64,000 bases of DNA from Anaerolineae bacterium CG2_30_57_67 (GCA_001872455.1 MNXJ01000077.1:1-64000); one strand, 5' to 3'; shown: positions 51,002 through 59,122, numbered from the stretch's first letter. Translations and numbers: made by a program. The notes: generated by a model not told the origin, from the letters alone.

Positions 51002-52087
51002 ATGGCTCGCAAATCACAACCTACTGAAGCCCCCACTCGCCAAACCCAGGATGATGCCAAACATTCCATGCTGGAAAAAGCCGTTGGTGACATCATCAAA
51101 CGTTACGGCGACGGTTCCATCATGCGTCTGGGCGAGGCCCACAGCATGGTCGTGGATACCGTTCCAACCGGCTCGCTCTCGCTCGACATCGCGCTGGGCG
51201 TCGGCGGCCTTCCGCGCGGGCGCATCGCCGAAATCTACGGGCCAGAATCCAGCGGCAAGACCACCCTCTGCCAGCACATTGTGGCCGAAGTTCAAAAACT
51301 GGGCGGAACTGCCGCCTACATTGACATGGAACACGCCCTCGACCCGGCCTACGCGGCCAAATGCGGCGTGGATATTGACAACCTGCTCGTTTCCCAGCCC
51401 GACACCGGCGAACAGGCGCTGGAAATCGCCGAAACGCTGGTGCGCTCTGGCGCGGTGGATATCGTCGTGGTCGACTCGGTCGCCGCGCTCGTCCCCCGCT
51501 CCGAGTTGGAAGGCGACATGGGCGACGCCACGATGGGCGTCCAGGCGCGGCTGATGAGCCAGGCGCTGCGTAAACTCTCCGGCGCCATCAACCAGACCAA
51601 AACGATGGTACTCTTCACCAACCAACTGCGTCAGAAAATCGGCGTCATGTTTGGCAACCCCGAAACCACCACTGGCGGCCAGGCGCTCAAATTTTATGCA
51701 TCCATTCGGCTGGACGTGCGCCGCGTGCAAAGCATCAAAGTTGGCGACGAGGTTATCGGCAACCGCACCCGCGTGCGCGTCGTCAAAAACAAAGTCGCAC
51801 CACCCTTCCGCACCGCCGAATTTGACATCATGTTCAACGAAGGCATCTCCAAAGTGGGCGACTTGCTCGACCTGGCCACCAACCTGGAAATTGTCACCAA
51901 ACGCGGCGCATTTTATTCCTATGGCGAAATTCGCATCGGTCAGGGACGTGAAAACGCCAAAGAATACCTGCGCCAAAACGGCGAGCTGGCGCGCGAAATC
52001 GAAACCGTCATCCGCCAAAAAGCCATGGGCGGAGAGTTGGTTCTGCCAATTGACACCAGCAGCGCAGATACCAGCGCAGAAGAATAA
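51002..52087 (+). CDS. recA: Recombinase RecA
   Basis: A 361-residue RecA. Walker [11 protein letters not shown], the [10 protein letters not shown] segment, Walker [15 protein letters not shown], loop L1 ([22 protein letters not shown]), and loop L2 ([20 protein letters not shown]) are all present. The Met in MEHALDP replaces the usual Ala. The C-terminal tail is Ser/Asp/Glu-rich as usual. CTGGAG precedes the ATG. Confidence 0.98.
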   Translation: MARKSQPTEAPTRQTQDDAKHSMLEKAVGDIIKRYGDGSIMRLGEAHSMVVDTVPTGSLSLDIALGVGGLPRGRIAEIYGPESSGKTTLCQHIVAEVQKLGGTAAYIDMEHALDPAYAAKCGVDIDNLLVSQPDTGEQALEIAETLVRSGAVDIVVVDSVAALVPRSELEGDMGDATMGVQARLMSQALRKLSGAINQTKTMVLFTNQLRQKIGVMFGNPETTTGGQALKFYASIRLDVRRVQSIKVGDEVIGNRTRVRVVKNKVAPPFRTAEFDIMFNEGISKVGDLLDLATNLEIVTKRGAFYSYGEIRIGQGRENAKEYLRQNGELAREIETVIRQKAMGGELVLPIDTSSADTSAEE

Positions 52088-52108
52088 ACCAGTTTTAGCC
52101 CAGAATGA

Positions 52109-52114
52109 TACAAT
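52109..52114 (+). promoter_or_regulatory. -10 box before the gene at 52122
   Basis: TACAAT, then ACGCGCC, then GTG: a 7-nt gap and no ribosome-binding site. Confidence 0.45.
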
Positions 52115-52121
52115 ACGCGCC

Positions 52122-52691
52122 GTGAAAACAGCGCGTATTTATTTTTTTAAACTTGTTTTCGGGTTGCTGCTCGCCGCTTTGATGAACGCCTGCGCCTCGC
52201 AACCCCCCACGCCGTTTGTGCCGCCCACCGCCCCGGAACAAATCAACCCCATTGCCACCGAAATCCGGCTGATCGCTCCGCCAACCGCCGCCTTACAATC
52301 CACCCTCTTGCCGCCCAGCGAAACACCCACACCCGCGCCCAGCCCCACCCCAACCTGCCAGCCCAACCTGGAATTTCTGACCGATTTAACCTACCCTGAT
52401 GGAACTGTCGTCGCCCCGGGCAGCATCGTCGAAAAACAATGGCGCGTTCTCAACAGCGGCAGTTGCAACTGGAACACGGGCTACCGCCTGCGCCTCGTGG
52501 ATGGCTTCTCACCCCTGGGCGCAGCCCCAGAGCAGGCGCTCTACCCCGCCCTGGCCGGGAGCGAAACCACACTCCAAATCATCTTCAGCGCCCCCAACGA
52601 GCCAGGACTGTATCGCTCCTCCTGGCAAGCCTACGACTCAGAAGGCGCACCCTTCGGTGTACCCATTTTCATCGAAATCATCGTCCAATGA
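52122..52691 (+). CDS. Lipoprotein with NBR1-type (four-tryptophan) Ig-like domain
   Basis: A 189-residue lipoprotein. The N-terminus FKLVFGLLLAALMNAC ends in a lipobox-like Cys; a Pro/Thr linker leads to an FW/NBR1 Ig-like domain (VEKQWRVLNSGSCNWNTGYRLRLVDG ... SSWQAYDSEGAPFG, with the conserved Trp residues). Such domains are common in Chloroflexi surface proteins and probably bind ligands; the role here is unknown. The GTG start follows a -10 box by 7 nt. The stop overlaps the next start (ATGA). Confidence 0.82.
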   Translation: MKTARIYFFKLVFGLLLAALMNACASQPPTPFVPPTAPEQINPIATEIRLIAPPTAALQSTLLPPSETPTPAPSPTPTCQPNLEFLTDLTYPDGTVVAPGSIVEKQWRVLNSGSCNWNTGYRLRLVDGFSPLGAAPEQALYPALAGSETTLQIIFSAPNEPGLYRSSWQAYDSEGAPFGVPIFIEIIVQ

Positions 52692-53134
52692 AAACTGCAA
52701 CCTTCACCTACGACATTCACGCCACCTGCCCGCGCGAAAAAGCGCAAAAAATGCTGTCTGAATTCAGCCAGCATTCACAAATTCACCCGCTGATTATGAA
52801 GGTGGAAACTGCGCCGCCCCCGCCGGACGTTCTGCGCCGCTACTGGATTACCGACCGGCTAAAATGGGGCATCTTCACCTTCAACATCCGCTACCGCGCC
52901 GATATTTTACGCGTCAGCGACGAGGAAATTCTGACCGAAGCCTGCCAGTCGCCACGAACCACCGTCCGCAACCACACCACGCTCAGCGAAAGCGGCGGCG
53001 AAACCCACATCCACGTCGAAATGACCCTGACAGCGCCAGATTTGTTATTTGACTACGCTTTTTCCCAGGCGCAGACGGCGCACCTGGAAATGGCGCGGCG
53101 CATCAAAACCACGCTGGAAAACCCAAAAATCTGA
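52688..53134 (+). CDS. SRPBCC-like small protein
   Basis: A 148-residue protein beginning like a polyketide-cyclase/START-type domain: TFTYDIHATCPREKAQKMLSE, MKVETAPPPPDVLRRYWIT, ITDRLKWGIFTFNIRYRADI and ETHIHVEMTLTAPDLLFDYAF, with a long C-terminal helix. The fold would bind a hydrophobic ligand; none is known. Its four-base overlap with the FW lipoprotein and closeness to xdhC suggest one operon. Confidence 0.72.
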   Translation: MKTATFTYDIHATCPREKAQKMLSEFSQHSQIHPLIMKVETAPPPPDVLRRYWITDRLKWGIFTFNIRYRADILRVSDEEILTEACQSPRTTVRNHTTLSESGGETHIHVEMTLTAPDLLFDYAFSQAQTAHLEMARRIKTTLENPKI

Positions 53135-53147
53135 CAGCCTTGGCTCA

Positions 53148-53924
53148 ATGATGGAAAATTCGCTCTTTCTCCAAATCACCGAACTCCTGGCGCGCGGCGA
53201 AAGCGCAGCGCTGTGCACCGTCATCGAATCGCACGGCTCGGTGCCACGCCACGCGGGCAGTAAAATGCTGGTATTTGAAGACGGCACATTCAGCGGAACC
53301 ATCGGCGGCGGCGAGTTGGAAAGCCGCGTGCTGAAGGAAGCCGGGCGTGTCCTGTCGGAGGGCAAACCGCGCAAACTAGCCTATTCGCTGACTGACCCGG
53401 CGTGCGGCGACCCGGGCGTATGCGGAGGGCGGGTGGAGGTTTTTGTGGAACCGGTTTTTCCCCCAGAAAAAATTGTGGTGATTGGCGGTGGACACGTTGG
53501 CAAGGCGGTAGCGCACCTGGCAAAATGGCTGGGCTTTCGCGTGGCGGTCAGCGACGACCGCGCCGAGTTTTGCTCGCCCGCAGCCAACCCCGACGCTGAT
53601 GAGTTTTACCCCATGCCGATGGCCGAACTGCCCGCCGCGCTGAAAATCAACCGCCAGACCTATCTGGTGGTTACCTCGCGCGGCAGCGTGGTAGACGTGC
53701 CCGGGCTGCCGCCCCTGCTCGACAGCCCCGCCGCGTATATCGGCGTCATCGGTTCAAAGCGGCGCTGGGCCGCCACCGTGCGCGGGATGCAGGCCAACGG
53801 CGTCAGCGCGGAAAAAATCACCCGGGCGCACTCTCCGCTTGGGCTGGAAATCCACGCCGAAACGCCGGAAGAAATCGCTGTCAGCATCCTGGCCGAAATT
53901 ATCGCCCGCCGCAATCACGGCTAG
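53148..53924 (+). CDS. xdhC: XdhC/CoxF-family molybdenum-cofactor maturation protein
   Basis: A 258-residue XdhC-family protein. The N-terminal domain has SHGSVPRHAGSKMLVFEDGTFSGTIGGGELE; the Rossmann domain has VVIGGGHVGKAVAHLAKWLGF, SDDRAEFC and YIGVIGSKRRWAAT; IHAETPEEIAVSILAEI closes it. XdhC proteins insert sulfurated molybdenum cofactor into xanthine dehydrogenase-type enzymes. No xdhA/B or cox genes are in the window. The ATG at 53148 is followed by a second ATG; there is no strong ribosome-binding site. Confidence 0.9.
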   Translation: MMENSLFLQITELLARGESAALCTVIESHGSVPRHAGSKMLVFEDGTFSGTIGGGELESRVLKEAGRVLSEGKPRKLAYSLTDPACGDPGVCGGRVEVFVEPVFPPEKIVVIGGGHVGKAVAHLAKWLGFRVAVSDDRAEFCSPAANPDADEFYPMPMAELPAALKINRQTYLVVTSRGSVVDVPGLPPLLDSPAAYIGVIGSKRRWAATVRGMQANGVSAEKITRAHSPLGLEIHAETPEEIAVSILAEIIARRNHG

Positions 53925-54040
53925 CACCAGAATTTTTTTAATGGGTACAGTACGGGCGAAACCAGAACCAAGAAAACGCCACGTTGTGCGCCATTTATGC
54001 CGCTTTACAAGGCGGAGCAAAGATGTGGATGATCGCCAAA

Positions 54041-55240
54041 TTACAGGTTTTTTCTGCCTGCCTGCGCCTTGCCCATCAAGCGCATCACAGCCAATAACAT
54101 AGGCACAACTTTGATATACAGCGCGTACCAGAGCGGGTTGGGTACAAAATCCCAGGCGCCGAGCGTGCGGACGACGGTTCCGCCCAGGCCTTCCTTGAAG
54201 CGAAAAACGCCCCACATGCTGTCGCTTTCGTCAAACACGTCCGGCGCGCCCCACAGGTCGTAAACCGCGCAGCCCTGCGCCCGCGCCCATTGCAGGGCTT
54301 CCCATTGCAGCAGGTAGGCCGGCATTTTTTCGCGGTGCGCGGTGCGGCTCATGCCGTAAACGTAGTAGGCGCGCCCGGCAAAAGCGAAGAGAAAAATCGC
54401 CGCCACCGCTTCGCCGTCCACTTCGGCAATTAGCGGCTCGGCGAGGGGCGCGGCAGCCGGTTGCTCGGTTTTCCGGTTTTCCGGTTGTAACTGCTCAACT
54501 GGAGAACCGGAAAACAGCTTCCACACGGTGCGGTAATAATTTTCATCGCGGATGACAAAGCCGTCGCGCGCGGCGGTTTCGGCGTACATTTTGTAGAGCA
54601 GCGGCCAATCTTTTTCGCCGCCGACGCGCACCCGCACGCCCTTTTTGGCGGCCAGGCGCAGGTTGTAGCGCGTTTTTTGCTTCATGCGCGCCAGCATTTC
54701 TTCGTCCGATGCGCTGACCGGCAGCAGAACGGTGTTGCGGAATTGAATCTGGTCGGCAGAGAAGCGCCAGCCGCGGCGCAGTAACTCGGCGCGGATGGCT
54801 GCGCCCGCCGGGTCGGCGGATTCGCTTTCGGTGGCGGGGATGCCGGTTCCCAGCCGGACATCGGGGTCGAGCTTCAGGAAGATGGCGCCCTGCTGACGGG
54901 CGAAGCGCTCCAAGTCGGCCAGGACGCGCGTCCGCAGCGGGACATCGCTCCAGTCGAGATTCGGCCCTTTGGGGCAGTACAAAAGACACAGGCGGGCGGC
55001 CAGCCCGGCGGCGGGGAGTTTCTTCTTCAGCACCAGCGCCGCCGCTTCAATCTCCGGTTTCGCCGGGCGTGTTCCGTTCTCTATCTCTGATAACGGATTA
55101 CTGATGACTGAAAACTGCTTTTCGTCCCAGGTCAGGTAAATGGGCTGCCAGCCGCCCTGGGCTTTGACTTGCGCCCATTCCCAGGTTTGCAGAAAATGCG
55201 GGTTGGGCAGGCGGGTGAGCAGGTTATTCCAGGGGTTCAT
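54041..55240 (-). CDS. FemX/FemAB-type peptidoglycan bridge aminoacyltransferase, copy A
   Basis: A 399-residue Fem-family transferase, probably adding amino acids to the peptidoglycan stem or lipid II from aminoacyl-tRNA. PHFLQTWEWAQVKAQGGW, IFLKLDPDV, LLARMKQKTRYNLRLAAKKGV, MYAETAARDGFVIRDENYY, AYYVYGMSRTAHREKMPAYLLQWEALQWARAQG and VYDLWGAPD are typical. Two in-frame word-repeat inserts interrupt it: SPVEQLQPENRKTEQP and VISNPLSEIENGTRP. It is paralogous to the gene at 56210-57196. The ATG at 55240 overlaps the end of the retropepsin gene. Confidence 0.85.
   Translation of the reverse strand: MNPWNNLLTRLPNPHFLQTWEWAQVKAQGGWQPIYLTWDEKQFSVISNPLSEIENGTRPAKPEIEAAALVLKKKLPAAGLAARLCLLYCPKGPNLDWSDVPLRTRVLADLERFARQQGAIFLKLDPDVRLGTGIPATESESADPAGAAIRAELLRRGWRFSADQIQFRNTVLLPVSASDEEMLARMKQKTRYNLRLAAKKGVRVRVGGEKDWPLLYKMYAETAARDGFVIRDENYYRTVWKLFSGSPVEQLQPENRKTEQPAAAPLAEPLIAEVDGEAVAAIFLFAFAGRAYYVYGMSRTAHREKMPAYLLQWEALQWARAQGCAVYDLWGAPDVFDESDSMWGVFRFKEGLGGTVVRTLGAWDFVPNPLWYALYIKVVPMLLAVMRLMGKAQAGRKNL
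54458..54516. repeat. CCAGTT/CCGGTT words inside FemX copy A
   Basis: GGTTTTCCGGTTTTCCGG-type words are inserted in frame between two conserved parts of the gene, where copy B has no insertion. Confidence 0.75.
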
Positions 55241-55625
55241 TGGGTTTAAACTCGGCCCAGGATAAACCTGAGCCATCCAGTACCAGCGCCAGTGAATTGA
55301 GGATGTTGCGGCCCAAAATCCCCATCGGCTGGTCAATCAGCAGGAATTTTCCCGTAAAATTTTTGCCTAAAAATTTCATTTGCAGGCGCGTCACTTCCAG
55401 CCATTGCGAGGTGAGGCCATCAAAGCCTTGCAGTTCATATTTCTGCTGCGGAATTGGGGTAAGTTGCAGGCCATCCAGACAGCGGCGCGGCAACAGGGTA
55501 ACATCCGCGCCGCTGTCAATTAGCAGGGGCACGGAGGATAACAAAGCGCCAGTTGCCGGGTTTTGCAGGGTAACAAAAGCAACGGGCGCTGGCGGGTCAA
55601 AGTTTTCGAGGTCATACTGCGGCAT
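55224..55625 (-). CDS. Retropepsin-like (clan AA) aspartic protease
   Basis: A 133-residue protein with the single-domain aspartic protease motif VPLLIDSGADVTLLPRR (DSGA) near residue 37 and the second hydrophobic-Gly motif MGILGRNILN near residue 105. It would work as a dimer. Its gene overlaps the upstream RHH gene by 14 bases and the downstream FemX gene, so the three are probably cotranscribed. The substrate is unknown. Confidence 0.83.
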   Translation of the reverse strand: MPQYDLENFDPPAPVAFVTLQNPATGALLSSVPLLIDSGADVTLLPRRCLDGLQLTPIPQQKYELQGFDGLTSQWLEVTRLQMKFLGKNFTGKFLLIDQPMGILGRNILNSLALVLDGSGLSWAEFKPNEPLE

Positions 55626-55974
55626 AAGGGGAGTCCTGGCTCACTTCCATTTGAAAATCGGCGCACTGGGCCGGGTTTTTCAGCCGTGGGCTGGCGATGC
55701 GCGCCGGGGCGGAACCGGACGAGATTTTTGGGGCTGAAAGCGCTTCTTTCGTTTCTGCCAAAGAAGCGCGTCCCAACGCTTGTAAAAGAGCGCTATAGGC
55801 GGCGCGCTCTTCTGCGATGACTTTCTCTGGCACGGCCTGGACGGTGTATGTCATGGTCAGTTGGCGCGTCAGCGCGTAGACGATGTACTGGTTGAGCGAA
55901 ATTTTCTCGCTCTCAGCCATTTGTTCCAACTGTTGGTGCAGGCTGTCGGGCAGGCGTAAGGTCAGGCGGCTCAT
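55612..55974 (-). CDS. Ribbon-helix-helix protein (HicB/CopG-type antitoxin-like)
   Basis: A 120-residue protein. The first 45 residues are an RHH motif of the toxin-antitoxin type: LTLRLPDSLHQQLEQMAESEKISLNQYIVYALTRQL. The remaining part is Ala/Ser-rich and probably disordered, with the family-like segment EERAAYSALLQALG. AAGGAG precedes the ATG. No HicA, RelE or other known toxin is adjacent; the partner gene is the retropepsin-like protein. Confidence 0.82.
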   Translation of the reverse strand: MSRLTLRLPDSLHQQLEQMAESEKISLNQYIVYALTRQLTMTYTVQAVPEKVIAEERAAYSALLQALGRASLAETKEALSAPKISSGSAPARIASPRLKNPAQCADFQMEVSQDSPYAAV

Positions 55975-56045
55975 GGGATGCTCCTTACCAAAAACATGAC
56001 ATCATTATAGCACCGCCAGCGGTGTCTTTCAAGAAGGTTCACTCT

Positions 56046-56204
56046 GGTGATTACCCACATCTTTGCATCGCCTGATTCGGCGGGCTGGAAGCCCTGCCTC
56101 AGAGCGTGAAAGTCGGATAAATCCGACTCGTTGCGCCAGTCCGAAGGACTTCCACGAACTGAGCAGGCGGCTTTAGCCCCACGATAGAGATGTGGGTAAT
56201 CACC
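56046..56204. mobile_element. 159-bp MITE-like element (module copy 3)
   Basis: Perfect 17-bp terminal inverted repeats, GGTGATTACCCACATCT (56046-56062) and its complement (56188-56204). The interior has GGGCTGGAAGCCC, AGTCGGATAAATCCGACT and AGTCCGAAGGACT hairpins, related to copies at 22595 and 40451. No target duplication is visible. It lies just after the stop of FemX copy B. Confidence 0.7.
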
Positions 56205-56209
56205 GCAGT

Positions 56210-57196
56210 TCATTTTGCCATAAATTTGAGATAGGCCCAATAGAGCGGTGGCTGGTAAACCCGGTCGAGGGCTTGCGCGGCGCGTTTGACGACGCCGCCA
56301 AAGCCGCGCTTGAAGCGGTAAACGCCCCACAGGCCATCCGCGCGGGATTCGAACCCGGCTTCGAGGCTTTGCTCGTCTGCATCGGGAATGCCCCACAGGT
56401 CGTACTCGCTGCAGCCGCGCTGCCGCGCCCATTGCATCGCCCGCCACTGGAGCAGGTAGGCCGGCATACGGTTGCGCTCTTCGTCGGTGGAAGCGCCGTA
56501 CAGGTAGCAGGCGCGCCCGCCGCGCGCAAAAACCATCAGCGCGGCCAGCGGCTGACCGGCATATTCGGCGACGAGAATTTCGGCCATGCCCGCCGGGTGG
56601 AAGAGGTCGTAGGCTTTTTGATAATACGCGCGGGCGTGGACGCCAAAGCCATCGCGCCCGCCGGTGATTTGCATCAGCCGCTGAAAGCCGTCCAGGTCAT
56701 CCCAGGTGCGCACGCTGATTTCTTTTTTTTCGGCCAGGCGAATGTTGTAGCGGCATTTTTGTTTCATGCGCCCCAAAATTTCCTCTTCCGAGCCGTCCAG
56801 CGAGACGATGATGGTGCGCGGCGGCTGAATGTTGTGGGGGGAAGTGACCAGCGGCCAGCGGTCAACGTCTGCGGGCGTTTCGTCAGCCCAGGCATCCGGC
56901 TCAATTTTTAAAAAGATGGCGTGTTTTTGGCGGCAGACGGTGTCAATTTCTGCCAGAAATTCTTCACTGTTCGCGGATAACGGTTTACTGTTCGCCGGTT
57001 TCGGGGCGTAGGCGATGGTCAAGCCCAGCGGTAGTTTGCGAAAGAGAATTTGAATCCCGTTCTCACCAGAGACGATGCGCGCCACATCCCAGCCGAAAGC
57101 GCGTTTGAGTTCGCCCCATTCGGCGGTTTGTAAAACGTGGGGGTTGGGCTGCCGCGCGATAAATTCTTGCCAGCCGTGAAAGGAAACCTGGGGCAT
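56210..57196 (-). CDS. FemX/FemAB-type peptidoglycan bridge aminoacyltransferase, copy B
   Basis: A 328-residue paralogue of copy A: PHVLQTAEWGELKRAFGW, IFLKIEPDAW, ILGRMKQKCRYNIRLAEKKEI, GRACYLYGASTDEERNRMPAYLLQW, YDLWGIPD and GVYRFKRGFGG. It lacks the insertions of copy A but carries its own short word repeat (GATAACGGTTTACTGTTCGCC) encoding PANSKPLSANS. Having two Fem proteins suggests a bridge of at least two residues or acceptors. It starts 8 bp after the CapD-like gene. Confidence 0.87.
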   Translation of the reverse strand: MPQVSFHGWQEFIARQPNPHVLQTAEWGELKRAFGWDVARIVSGENGIQILFRKLPLGLTIAYAPKPANSKPLSANSEEFLAEIDTVCRQKHAIFLKIEPDAWADETPADVDRWPLVTSPHNIQPPRTIIVSLDGSEEEILGRMKQKCRYNIRLAEKKEISVRTWDDLDGFQRLMQITGGRDGFGVHARAYYQKAYDLFHPAGMAEILVAEYAGQPLAALMVFARGGRACYLYGASTDEERNRMPAYLLQWRAMQWARQRGCSEYDLWGIPDADEQSLEAGFESRADGLWGVYRFKRGFGGVVKRAAQALDRVYQPPLYWAYLKFMAK

Positions 57197-57204
57197 CGTT
57201 TTTC

Positions 57205-59085
57205 CTACACCAGCACATCCGTCACGTCAATCGGACGGAAATTGGCGCGGATGGCCGAGCCGGGGACAACCGCGTCGAGCAGGTCAATAATTGCTTCGGG
57301 CTGGCTGGCGGCTACCAGCGCGGCAAAACGTTCCAGCGCGGCGCGCAGGGTTTCCGCGTCGGCCAGGTCTTCGCCGGTTGAGCGGAAAACGTCGGGATGG
57401 GCGGTTTTGTCGTAGGTTTTATCACCTTCCCACAGTTCCTCGCGCAATTTTTCGCCGGGGCGAATGCCGGTGAAAACGATTTCAATATCGCGCCCCGGCT
57501 CCAGGCCAGAGAGCCGAATCAGGTCTTCGGCCAAATCCAAAATTTTCACCTGTTCGCCCATGTTGAGCAAAAAAGCCTCGCCGCCGCTGCCCATCGCCGC
57601 CGCCTGCAAAACTAGGTGGACGGCTTCGGGGATGGTCATAAAAAAGCGTTCCATTTGCGGGTGGGTGATTTGAATTGGGCCGCCAGCGGCAATCATGCGT
57701 TTGAAGCGCGGCACAACCGAGCCGCGACTGCCGAGCACATTGCCAAAACGCACCACCGCGAAAGCCTTGCCCGTGCGCCGCGCGGCGTCGAGGACAATCA
57801 TCTCGGCCATGCGTTTGGTGGCGCCGTAGACATTGGCCGGATGGACGGCTTTGTCGGTGGAAATCAGCACGAGCCGCTCCACCGAATGCTGGTCGGCAAC
57901 CTCGACGAGGTTGCGCGTGCCGAGAATATTGTTGGCAACCGCCTCCTCCACGTTGATTTCCATCAGCGGAACGTGTTTGTGCGCGGCGGCGTGAAAAACA
58001 ACCTGCGGACGGTGCGCCGCAAAGACGGCGTTCAGGCGCTGCTGGTCACGCACATCGGCAATGACGGGGGTCAACTTCAGCGCCGGATAATCTGCCTTCA
58101 GCTCGAGCAGCGCCTCGAAAATGGAATTTTCGCCGTGGCCGAGCAGCACCAATTCATCCGGCTGCCAGCGGGCAATCTGGCGGCAGAGTTCGCGGCCAAT
58201 CGAACCGCCTGCGCCGGTGACGAGCACGCGCCGCCCCTCCAGCGCCGCGCCAATCCATTCCTCGTGCATCCGCGCCGGTTCGCGGCGCAGCAAGTCGGTG
58301 ATGTCCACCTCGCGCAAACGGCTGACGCTGACTTTGCCGCCGAGCAGTTCGTAAATTCCCGGCATGGTGCGGAAGGGAACGCCTTTCAGGCGGCAGACAT
58401 CCGAAACCAGGCGGACGACTTTGCCGGGCGCGGTCGGAATGGCGATGACGACTTCATCCACTGGGCGCGCGTCGAGAATTTTGGCGAGGTCGCTCAATTT
58501 TCCAATGACCGGCACGTTGTGAATTTGATGGTTTTGTTTGGCCGGGTCATCATCCAAAAAACCAATCGGCTGAAGATTGACCTGTGGATTTTTTTGCAGT
58601 TCGCGCACGACCAGCGCCCCGGCGTCGCCCGCGCCGATAATCAAAATCTTCTTCGCTTCGCCGCTGCGGCGCGGATGGCGCGAATCGGCCCAGGCGCGCA
58701 GCGCGAAGCGGCTACCGCCAACAAACAGCAGCGAAAGCAGCCAGTCAATTGCCAGCGCCGTGCGCGAGAAGCCAATTCCCAGCCAGCCAAAACTGTAAAA
58801 AGCCACGCCAAAAGCCGAGACAATGACCGAGGCCGTCGTCACGGCGACGGCAATCAGTTTCAACTCGCCGATGCTGGCGTACACCCACAGGCGGCGGTAC
58901 AGGCCGAAAAAATAGTAGACCATCGGCTTGATGAGCAGCGACAGCCCAATCAGCCACAGCGCCGACAGGCCGTAATAGCGCGAGAAATCGGGAACATATT
59001 CCAGGCGCAGCAAATAACTGCCCATCACCGCCAGGATGATGAAGAGCATGTCGGCCAGCAGAACGTAACGGTTACGCAAGGACAT
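57205..59085 (-). CDS. CapD/WbpM-type nucleotide-sugar dehydratase/epimerase
   Basis: A 626-residue membrane protein. Four N-terminal helices (residues about 8-125) and a first Rossmann domain (ILIIGAGDAGALVVRELQ) precede the catalytic SDR domain: VLVTGAGGSIGRELCRQI, VFHAAAHKHVPLMEIN, LISTDKAVHPANVYGATKRMAE and FGNVLGSRGSVVPRF. These enzymes convert UDP-GlcNAc or similar donors to 4-keto or 6-deoxy sugars for surface glycans. It is part of the glycan block that runs to 62453. Confidence 0.92.
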   Translation of the reverse strand: MSLRNRYVLLADMLFIILAVMGSYLLRLEYVPDFSRYYGLSALWLIGLSLLIKPMVYYFFGLYRRLWVYASIGELKLIAVAVTTASVIVSAFGVAFYSFGWLGIGFSRTALAIDWLLSLLFVGGSRFALRAWADSRHPRRSGEAKKILIIGAGDAGALVVRELQKNPQVNLQPIGFLDDDPAKQNHQIHNVPVIGKLSDLAKILDARPVDEVVIAIPTAPGKVVRLVSDVCRLKGVPFRTMPGIYELLGGKVSVSRLREVDITDLLRREPARMHEEWIGAALEGRRVLVTGAGGSIGRELCRQIARWQPDELVLLGHGENSIFEALLELKADYPALKLTPVIADVRDQQRLNAVFAAHRPQVVFHAAAHKHVPLMEINVEEAVANNILGTRNLVEVADQHSVERLVLISTDKAVHPANVYGATKRMAEMIVLDAARRTGKAFAVVRFGNVLGSRGSVVPRFKRMIAAGGPIQITHPQMERFFMTIPEAVHLVLQAAAMGSGGEAFLLNMGEQVKILDLAEDLIRLSGLEPGRDIEIVFTGIRPGEKLREELWEGDKTYDKTAHPDVFRSTGEDLADAETLRAALERFAALVAASQPEAIIDLLDAVVPGSAIRANFRPIDVTDVLV

Positions 59086-59087
59086 GG

Positions 59088-59122
59088 GAATTAGGAATTA
59101 GGAATTAGGAATTAGGAATTAG
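59088..59122. repeat. AATTAGG tandem repeat at the end of the epimerase gene
   Basis: Four to five copies of GGAATTA span the spacer and the stop of the epimerase gene, whose last residues (LPNS) they encode. The unit matches the repeat at 49228-49262. Confidence 0.85.

Noticed and set aside
54458-54516. Frameshift or pseudogene in FemX copy A
   Set aside because: The low-complexity insert keeps the frame, and conserved Fem motifs occur on both sides, so the gene is intact.
56340-56365. tRNA-like T-loop sequence (GGGATTCGAACCC)
   Set aside because: It lies inside conserved FemX codons (ESRADGLW region). No acceptor, D or anticodon stems can be drawn around it.
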